Source: an uncultured Lachnospiraceae bacterium (GTDB lineage: Bacteria; Bacillota; Clostridia; Lachnospirales; Lachnospiraceae). Taken from it: a stretch of 30,726 nt of DNA. Positions within the stretch are counted from its first letter, which is position 1; each line of letters begins with the position of its first letter. The translations under genes were made by a program, and so were the position numbers. The stretch is from NCBI GenBank assembly GCA_910586615.1, contig CAJUJP010000038.1:1-30726 (forward strand), given 5' to 3'. The notes beneath the pieces were generated by a model. It was not told the DNA's origin. It saw nothing but the letters and a program-made list of their open reading frames with translations, and searched no databases. Of this stretch, positions 25,545 to 30,726 are shown piece after piece.

Positions 25545-26628
25545 GCCGCGGGCGGAGAAAGGCGTGATTACGGCGATGAGAGGTGAAAAATACAAATATC
25601 TGTCTAACAGACTTTTGATCGTGGGCGCTGCCGGTACGATACTCGGTGCAGGACTTTTGCTTCTGCTGGGCATGGCATCGGTAGCTTTGGACGGTGCGCT
25701 TCTGGGATGGGTCATTGCAGGCGGAGGGGTATTCGCGCTGATTTTATGGACGGTGGCCGTATGGATCGCCAGGCCGTATTACCGCATGGAAAAGAGCAGC
25801 CGCCTGTTTCTGGAAGGATATATCACCAGCAATCTGTCCGGCGGCGGGGAGACCTATCTGACACCGGCCAGCCGTCTGATGGAGGAACGTTTACAGAGGA
25901 TGATGGATTCTTCTGAACTGCTCAAGTTAAATAAGAGGCAGGCCCAGTACCTTGCTTTGCAGAATCAGATCAATCCACATTTTCTGTACAATACGCTGGA
26001 AAGTATCCGCAGTGAGGCTCTGATTGCCGGACTGACAGAGGTGTCAGATATGACAGAAGCGCTGGCAGGCTTTTTCAGATACACGATCAGCAAAGTTGAG
26101 AATCTGGTTTCGGTGGAGGAAGAACTGCAGAACTGCCAGACATATTTTAAGATACAGCAGTACCGGTTTGGGGAGCGAGTGCAGCTAACCATTGAATGCG
26201 ACAGCGGGGAGCGAGAAGAAATCTATCACTGCAGGCTTCCCAAGCTGACCATGCAGCCCATACTGGAAAACAGTATTATTCACGGAACGGAGTGCAAAGT
26301 CGGCGTGGGACATTTGAAGATCCGGCTGGAACGGACGGGTACCCGGCTTCTGATCAGGATCTCTGATGACGGCGTGGGAATGGACGAGAAGACGCTGGCG
26401 AATATGAATGAAAGCCTGCAGAAGAGTGCAAGGATCCTGTCCAGTCAGGAATCGGAGACAAAGGGCGGGATTGCGCTGATCAATGTAAATAACCGGATCC
26501 ATCTTCTGTTCGGCGAAGAGTACGGCCTGCATGTATATTCTATGCCGGGTGTGGGAACAGATGTGGAGATTTCTCTGCCGGTGGTGACCAGCGACAGGGA
26601 GATCGCCAATAAGGAGGCTCTTGGCTGA
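25537..26628 (+). CDS. Sensor histidine kinase (YesM/LytS-like), short, no clear sensor domain
   Basis: The 363-residue protein has two N-terminal membrane helices (about residues 22-50 and 53-79) with almost no loop between them. A cytoplasmic linker follows, then a His_kinase domain with LQNQINPHFLYNTL (His148) and an ATPase domain with ILENSIIHG (Asn245) and DDGVGMD (about 277-283). YesM-type kinases usually carry an extracytoplasmic sensor of 200 or more residues and a HAMP domain; neither is visible, so the signal probably comes through a partner. The ATG at 25537 overlaps the regulator's stop by eight bases; an ATG at 25576 (MRGEKYKYLS) is a credible alternative. It should phosphorylate the upstream response regulator. 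Confidence 0.9.
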   Translation: MDEPRAEKGVITAMRGEKYKYLSNRLLIVGAAGTILGAGLLLLLGMASVALDGALLGWVIAGGGVFALILWTVAVWIARPYYRMEKSSRLFLEGYITSNLSGGGETYLTPASRLMEERLQRMMDSSELLKLNKRQAQYLALQNQINPHFLYNTLESIRSEALIAGLTEVSDMTEALAGFFRYTISKVENLVSVEEELQNCQTYFKIQQYRFGERVQLTIECDSGEREEIYHCRLPKLTMQPILENSIIHGTECKVGVGHLKIRLERTGTRLLIRISDDGVGMDEKTLANMNESLQKSARILSSQESETKGGIALINVNNRIHLLFGEEYGLHVYSMPGVGTDVEISLPVVTSDREIANKEALG

Positions 26629-26642
26629 CGGAGGAGATATAC

Positions 26643-28142
26643 ATGAGAGAAGAAATGCTGCGTATGGAGCGGGTGACATATATTAATCAGGGAATCACCG
26701 GGCTGGATAATTTCAGCATGACGATCTGGGCGGGGGAAATTCTGGGTCTGGTGCCGGTGAACAATGCCGGTATGGAAGCTTTGTTTACCTTGCTTAAACA
26801 GAATCTGCCGCTGCATTACGGATATATTTATTATCATGAAAAACTGATTAATGAATGGAGCAACCCGAAAGGTGGAACAAACCGCATCAGTATTATCCGG
26901 ACACAGAGCAGCCTGGCGAAAGATCTGACCGTTGCAGATAATATCTTTGTGCTCCGTGCGGGGTTTCGTAAATGGTTTATGCAGCCGGAGGTTCTCAGGC
27001 GTCAGCTGCTTCCTTTCATGGAGGAAATCAAGGTAGACATTCCAGCAGACGCTTATGTGGATGAGTTGTCTGTTTTTGAAAAATTTGTGGTGGAACTTCT
27101 GAAAGCCGTTATCGCGGGAAACCGGCTGATTGTGTTGGAGAGTATCAGCACATTCGTCAGTGACAGTGAACTGGTAAAGCTTCATGAGATTCTCAGGTTT
27201 TATGCAAAACGGGGGATTTCTTTTCTCTATATCACGGTGCACTTCGAGGAGACAAGGCAGTTCTGTGACAGAACTGCGCTTATGGAAGACGGGCATATCC
27301 TGAAATATTTTGACACCGGAGATTCCACGCCGGAAAATATTTTTCTGCCCTGTGTGGAAGACTATGACAGGTGGGTCCGGATGCAGCTTGACGTATCGGA
27401 GGAGAGCAAAGGCGAGAAAGCGGCGTTCGAAATAAAGTCCCTGTATCATGGAAACCTGCGTAATCTGAATGTGCGGGTGAACGCAGGAGAGTGCGTGGTG
27501 GTACAGGATACGGACAACTGTGCTTTGAGAGATTTTTTGTCGCTGCTCAGGGAAGAAAAACCTCGAAGCGGTCAGATTCTTGTGGGCGGGAGAGCGGTTA
27601 AAAATGTGAGAGACAGGAGGATCGCCATCATACAGGAACTGCCGGTAGAAACCATGATTTTTCAAAGCATGAGTTATCTTGATAACCTGTGTTTCAACAT
27701 GGATCATAGATTTAAGAAAGTATGGTTTTCAAAAGGAATCAGGAAAAGCATCGTCAGTGAGTACGGCGCACTGCTGGGAGAGGATGTTTTTTACAAGCGC
27801 ATCGGAGATCTTACTACCAGGCAGAAATATGACCTGGTATATACGCGGATTCTGCTGCAGAATCCAGGTGTGGTTTTTTGCGTACAGCCTTTTAAAAAGG
27901 CGGATGTGTCGATCAGAAGCCATATATGGGAGCTTTTAGAGCGGTTTTTGAAAAAGGGGATCGCGGTAGTGATTCTGGCAGTCAATCTGGCGGATTCGCT
28001 GGCACTTGCTGACAGACTTATTCGGATTCAGGACGGATCCGTGCAGGAAATCTATAATAAGGAAGACTTTGTCAAACTACCCATCAATACGCCGTGGCTG
28101 TATCTGTACCGGGAAAAATATGCGAACGGGAAGCGGCAGTAG
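26643..28142 (+). CDS. Pseudo-ABC ATPase, two degenerate MglA-like cassettes
   Basis: The 499-residue protein has the double-cassette layout of MglA-type sugar ATPases but the nucleotide-binding motifs are lost. In the first half the Walker A position reads LVPVNNAGMEAL (Lys replaced by Met44), Walker B reads LIVLESIS (no Asp-Glu pair), and the switch His is absent. In the second half Walker A reads VVQDTDNCALRD, the signature reads LTTRQKYD in place of LSGGNQQK, and Walker B reads VVFCVQPF. The frame is intact over the whole length, so this is not a decaying pseudogene. It is the last gene of the regulator-kinase operon, 14 bases after the kinase stop, with GGAGG eight bases before its ATG. 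A regulatory or adaptor role with the kinase or permease is inferred; nothing proves it. Confidence 0.82.
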   Translation: MREEMLRMERVTYINQGITGLDNFSMTIWAGEILGLVPVNNAGMEALFTLLKQNLPLHYGYIYYHEKLINEWSNPKGGTNRISIIRTQSSLAKDLTVADNIFVLRAGFRKWFMQPEVLRRQLLPFMEEIKVDIPADAYVDELSVFEKFVVELLKAVIAGNRLIVLESISTFVSDSELVKLHEILRFYAKRGISFLYITVHFEETRQFCDRTALMEDGHILKYFDTGDSTPENIFLPCVEDYDRWVRMQLDVSEESKGEKAAFEIKSLYHGNLRNLNVRVNAGECVVVQDTDNCALRDFLSLLREEKPRSGQILVGGRAVKNVRDRRIAIIQELPVETMIFQSMSYLDNLCFNMDHRFKKVWFSKGIRKSIVSEYGALLGEDVFYKRIGDLTTRQKYDLVYTRILLQNPGVVFCVQPFKKADVSIRSHIWELLERFLKKGIAVVILAVNLADSLALADRLIRIQDGSVQEIYNKEDFVKLPINTPWLYLYREKYANGKRQ

Positions 28143-28199
28143 ATTCGGGCTGCTGACCTAAAAATATAAATTAAATTATAAACCATATGCAGCCCACAG

Positions 28200-28228
28200 T
28201 TGCCAAATTTCAGTAAAAACGTTATAGT
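28200..28228 (+). promoter_or_regulatory. Sigma-A promoter of the ACP operon
   Basis: TTGCCA at 28200-28205 and TATAGT at 28223-28228 are spaced by exactly 17 bases, close to consensus. They lie 65 bases before the ACP start and show that the ACP gene is transcribed separately from the regulatory operon. Confidence 0.65.
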
Positions 28229-28293
28229 ATTAACTGACATACAGAAAGAGATGCCGGGATATGGGACAGGCATGAAAGGAGTTAAAGGACGAA

Positions 28294-28536
28294 ATGAGCA
28301 GAGACGAAGTATTTGTAAAGTTAAATGAGGTATTTCAGGATGTATTCGATGATGAGAGCATTACCGTGACAGAGACTACCACGGCAGACGATATTGAGGA
28401 GTGGGATTCCCTTGAGCATATTAACCTTCTGGCAGCAGTGGAGCAGGAGTTTGGCATGAAGTTCAATATGGGACAGGTTGTGTCCATGAAAAATGTGGGT
28501 GAGATGGCAGACATCATTCTTTCACAGATCGGATAA
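28294..28536 (+). CDS. Acyl carrier protein
   Basis: This is an 80-residue acidic carrier protein of standard length. The phosphopantetheine site is Ser39 in EEWDSLEHINLL. It is a stand-alone carrier and its sequence resembles the specialised ACPs of glycan and secondary-metabolite clusters; no fatty acid synthesis genes are nearby. The likely charger is the FkbH-type protein at 17102, which would load a small acyl group such as glyceryl; the acyl group could then be used by the MBOAT proteins, as DltC supplies DltB. This chain is inference from families. AAAGGAG lies about 15 bases before the ATG and AAAGGACG just before it. The GT-C-like gene starts seven bases after the stop codon, so both share an operon. 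Confidence 0.93.
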   Translation: MSRDEVFVKLNEVFQDVFDDESITVTETTTADDIEEWDSLEHINLLAAVEQEFGMKFNMGQVVSMKNVGEMADIILSQIG

Positions 28537-28543
28537 AACGGTT

Positions 28544-30085
28544 ATGGCGGATAAACTGATCGACAGAATACACAGATTATATGACAGGCTGGACAGGCTT
28601 GGCAGAGGCAGAGAGGCGGTTCTTGTATGGAGCGCCTTTGCCGTGCTGGTCTTCGGCGTGGTCTTTTTGATGGGAACGCTGACTTCAGGGTTTCATCTGG
28701 TGGATGACTGGGAGTTTGCCAAGTATGTGGACTGGATGACGCTGGAACACAGAAGCCTGTGGGATTGTCTGAGGGAAGCCGTCGGGTACGATCTTACCAT
28801 GCGCTTCCGGCCGCTTTATTATATAAACCGTGTCCTTATGGCGTGGATATTTGGCATAAATCTGACAACTATGTCAGTTGTTAAGGCGGCGGAGATTGTT
28901 GTGGCACTCGTGTCACTTTATTATTGTGCCAGACATATGAAGTGTAATATGGTATATGCGGCATTGTTTGCCCTGACGGTGATGGTGGGATATCAGTCGG
29001 CAGTCTGGTGGAAGCTGGGTCCCCAGGAATCTTACGACATCATGATGTTTGCGATAGGTTTTTATCTGCTGCTCAAGTGGCTTGGGACAAATAAGAAATG
29101 GTATGCATTTGCCAGTGTGGGAGCTTTTTTCCTGATGTCTCTTTACAAGGAACCTTTTATTCTGCTGCTGCCCTTTGCAGGACTGTATGTTTTGTATGAG
29201 GAAATGGCGGGCAGAAAAGTGACGGTGCGGGAGTTATGGGGAGCGGTCAGGAGAAGACTTCCCTATCTGCTGTCGATCGGCCTGATTTTCGTTGCAGAGA
29301 TGGTTTTGATTGTATTCGTGATCGGCACAAACAATTACTCTTATGTCGGCCTGGATGAGAGCGTGACCGTGGATCAGTATGTGCAGGCATGGAGTCTGGC
29401 AGCCCATACGGATCTGAAATGGTATGTCCGGTTCGGTGTGCTTATGCTGCTGATCCTGCTTACCTATTGGGAACACAGCAAGAAGCTGATCTGGGAAGTT
29501 CTTCTGGCGGCGGCGGTGATCCTGCCGCAATGCGTTTCGTACAGCAAGACATCCATGACGGAGCGGTATATTCTGCCTTGTGTGTTGGGATTTGCTTTTT
29601 TCTTTGTGATTGTGGGATGTAATTTCCGTCCCCTCAGCGGTAAAAGAAGGATCGCTTATATTCTGTGCCTGTTTTTGATGCTGGCGGCCCACGGAAGAGT
29701 GGTGCTGCGGGAAGCGCATTATTTCACCTACCGGGGACAGAGCATTCGGACGATGATGGAGTCTACGCTCGAACTGGTTTCGGGAACAGACAGAAAAGTG
29801 CTGTCCTGCTTTGCGCCCAATCTGGAAGGCAACAGGACGATGTATTACTGGTTCCGGCTTCATGGGTATGATGAAGTGTTCTATTGGGAAGAAGATGAAA
29901 ACAAAATCAACCGCTCCTTCGGTCCAAGAGAGGACGAACAGGCGGCCTTTGATGAAATAGACGTGATCGTAATGTATAATAAAGAGGACCGCCACTGGTG
30001 CTATGAACCCAGTCTGGATCTGTCGGATTTCAGGGAGCAGAAGTGCGGTACGATCACGATGTATGTGAGAAATGGAATTCTTTAA
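28544..30085 (+). CDS. Polytopic membrane protein, GT-C-like
   Basis: I do not recognise an exact family. The 513-residue protein has about ten membrane segments followed by a soluble C-terminal part of about 120 residues. After the first segment comes SGFHLVDDWEFAKYV; an acidic pair in the first outside loop is typical of GT-C glycosyltransferases. The layout resembles the protein at 4898-6730 (DDW after the first helix, polytopic core, soluble tail). Being co-transcribed with an ACP suggests a role in glycan assembly or acyl decoration, which is inference. The ATG at 28544 is chosen because it starts just after the ACP stop; longer versions would overlap the ACP gene. The ribosome binding site is weak, so translational coupling is likely. 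The end overlaps the convergent VOC gene by four bases. Confidence 0.78.
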   Translation: MADKLIDRIHRLYDRLDRLGRGREAVLVWSAFAVLVFGVVFLMGTLTSGFHLVDDWEFAKYVDWMTLEHRSLWDCLREAVGYDLTMRFRPLYYINRVLMAWIFGINLTTMSVVKAAEIVVALVSLYYCARHMKCNMVYAALFALTVMVGYQSAVWWKLGPQESYDIMMFAIGFYLLLKWLGTNKKWYAFASVGAFFLMSLYKEPFILLLPFAGLYVLYEEMAGRKVTVRELWGAVRRRLPYLLSIGLIFVAEMVLIVFVIGTNNYSYVGLDESVTVDQYVQAWSLAAHTDLKWYVRFGVLMLLILLTYWEHSKKLIWEVLLAAAVILPQCVSYSKTSMTERYILPCVLGFAFFFVIVGCNFRPLSGKRRIAYILCLFLMLAAHGRVVLREAHYFTYRGQSIRTMMESTLELVSGTDRKVLSCFAPNLEGNRTMYYWFRLHGYDEVFYWEEDENKINRSFGPREDEQAAFDEIDVIVMYNKEDRHWCYEPSLDLSDFREQKCGTITMYVRNGIL

Positions 30086-30483
30086 TCCGGAAGGATCAGT
30101 TCGATCATGCCCGTAACGGGGCTTGTCAGGAACACTACCTTCCGGTTTTCCAGCGCGGGGGCGGGAGTCGGCGTGTCGATAGCGATGAAGCCGCCTGCGG
30201 TCAGTTCGCTGTGAGCTGTTTCATAATCTCCGGTTTCATAGCAGATATGGTATGGACAGTTTTTGTATTTTTTGATCAGGCCGGCAACCACGGAATCCTC
30301 AGAGACGGGAGAGACCAGTTCTATGCGGTATCCGTCTTTGACAAGGAAGCAGATATTCACCTTGCGGATGTCGTCGTAGACGATGTCCTGCTCAGTTTCG
30401 TAACCGAGAGCCTGAAAGGATAACCTGGCTTTCTCAATTTTTTTGACTAAATAACCGATATGGTGTATCTTTAAATTTGACAT
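30082..30483 (-). CDS. VOC-family protein, methylmalonyl-CoA epimerase-like
   Basis: This 133-residue protein has the paired beta-alpha-beta-beta-beta modules of the vicinal oxygen chelate family. IHHIGYLV (His8), RIELVSPV (Glu55), PYHICYE (His79) and GMIELILP (Glu128) give plausible metal ligands in the pattern of methylmalonyl-CoA epimerase and glyoxalase I. Size fits the epimerase group. Next to an ACP and in a window with an FkbH protein, it could epimerise or process an acyl thioester, but no CoA mutase or carboxylase is present and the substrate is unknown. The ATG at 30483 is chosen because AGGAG lies eight bases upstream; an ATG at 30504 precedes that site. It converges on the GT-C-like gene with a four-base overlap. 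Confidence 0.85.
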   Translation of the reverse strand: MSNLKIHHIGYLVKKIEKARLSFQALGYETEQDIVYDDIRKVNICFLVKDGYRIELVSPVSEDSVVAGLIKKYKNCPYHICYETGDYETAHSELTAGGFIAIDTPTPAPALENRKVVFLTSPVTGMIELILPD

Positions 30484-30551
30484 TTGTGATGCTCCTGTAC
30501 TCATTTTTATTTGATAGAAAATGCCCCCGCTTCCTCCGTCTATTGGAGGCT

Positions 30552-30725
30552 GCGAAGGAAATTTCTCCGCTTATCCGAGTCCGCGAAGCGGATCTCGCAA
30601 AGTTAATTTGCGAAGGAAATTTCTTCGCTTATCCGAGTTCGCGAAGCGAATCTCGCAAAGTTAATTTGCGAAGGAAATTCCACCGCTTATCCGAGTTCGC
30701 GAAGCGAATCTCGCAAAGTTAATTT
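30552..30725. repeat. Three 58-bp tandem repeats at the window end
   Basis: Units at 30552-30609, 30610-30667 and 30668-30725 begin with GCGAAGGAAATT and end with CGCAAAGTTAATTT; the array probably runs on past the window. Each unit holds a stem CGCTT...AAGCG. In unit 1 the outer pair is C-G and in unit 2 it is T-A, a paired change that suggests the stem matters. Unit 2 can also form GCGAAG...CTTCGC. The period is not a multiple of three and I see no coding function. The array lies upstream of the VOC gene; a solo partial copy is at 8347-8380. Confidence 0.85.
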
Positions 30726-30726
30726 G

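Noticed and set aside
26445..27707. Long minus-strand open frame of 420 codons opposite the pseudo-ABC and kinase genes
   Set aside because: Its product is rich in His, Gln and Phe with no recognisable motif, and it lies opposite two clearly coding genes. It is an antisense shadow.
26643..28142. Ordinary sugar ABC ATPase
   Set aside because: Walker A lysines, Walker B acidic pairs and the signature motif are all replaced, so an active ATPase call is not supported.
26643..28142. Decaying pseudogene of the MglA-like ATPase
   Set aside because: The frame is open over 499 codons with a strong ribosome binding site and operon placement, which suggests a maintained function.
19262..28142. Mobile element carrying the transporter and regulators
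   Set aside because: No transposase, integrase, terminal inverted repeat or target duplication is visible at the borders; only the gene order hints at insertion.
28294..28536. Fatty acid synthesis ACP
   Set aside because: No fab genes are near; the partner genes are a GT-C-like protein and, in the window, FkbH and MBOAT proteins.

Overview
The window looks like a chromosomal segment of a Gram-positive gut-type clostridium, most likely Lachnospiraceae. Reasons: strong GGAGG-type ribosome binding sites, sigma-A-like promoters, a lipoprotein-anchored sugar-binding protein, YesM/YesN-type two-component genes, and a very large secreted LRR/Big2 surface protein. This is inferred from gene families and style; no rRNA or marker gene is present.

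Layout. Positions 1-8256 carry surface-glycan genes: an AT-rich 31-bp tandem repeat, two divergent MBOAT O-acyltransferases (245-1690 minus, 2049-3584 plus), a membrane-attached GT2 glycosyltransferase (3847-4779), a polytopic GT-C-like membrane protein (4898-6730 minus) and a membrane-anchored SGNH hydrolase (7105-8256). Positions 8406-16667 (minus) are one giant 2753-residue secreted protein with a Ser/Asp/Gly repeat stalk, FN3-like, LRR and Big2-like domains and no visible sorting signal. At 17102-18904 is an FkbH-type HAD-IIIC protein.

Positions 19262-28142 are a sugar-uptake and sensing block: a CUT2-type ABC ATPase, a permease, a lipoprotein binding protein made of two near-identical fused binding domains, then an AraC-type response regulator, a short histidine kinase without a clear sensor domain, and a two-domain ABC-ATPase-like protein whose nucleotide-binding motifs are lost. 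Positions 28294-30483 return to acyl/glycan chemistry: an acyl carrier protein, a second GT-C-like membrane protein, and a convergent VOC-family protein. The window ends in three 58-bp tandem repeats; a degraded copy lies at 8347-8380.

How the genes may work together (inference): FkbH loads a small acyl group, by family precedent glyceryl from 1,3-bisphosphoglycerate, onto the ACP. MBOAT and SGNH proteins then move it to an extracytoplasmic glycan made or modified by the GT2 and GT-C-like proteins. This parallels Dlt D-alanylation, with FkbH in place of DltA. The sugar ABC/two-component block separates FkbH from the ACP. It holds the second candidate for novelty: a sensor-poor kinase encoded with a pseudo-ABC protein, which could couple transporter state to signalling.
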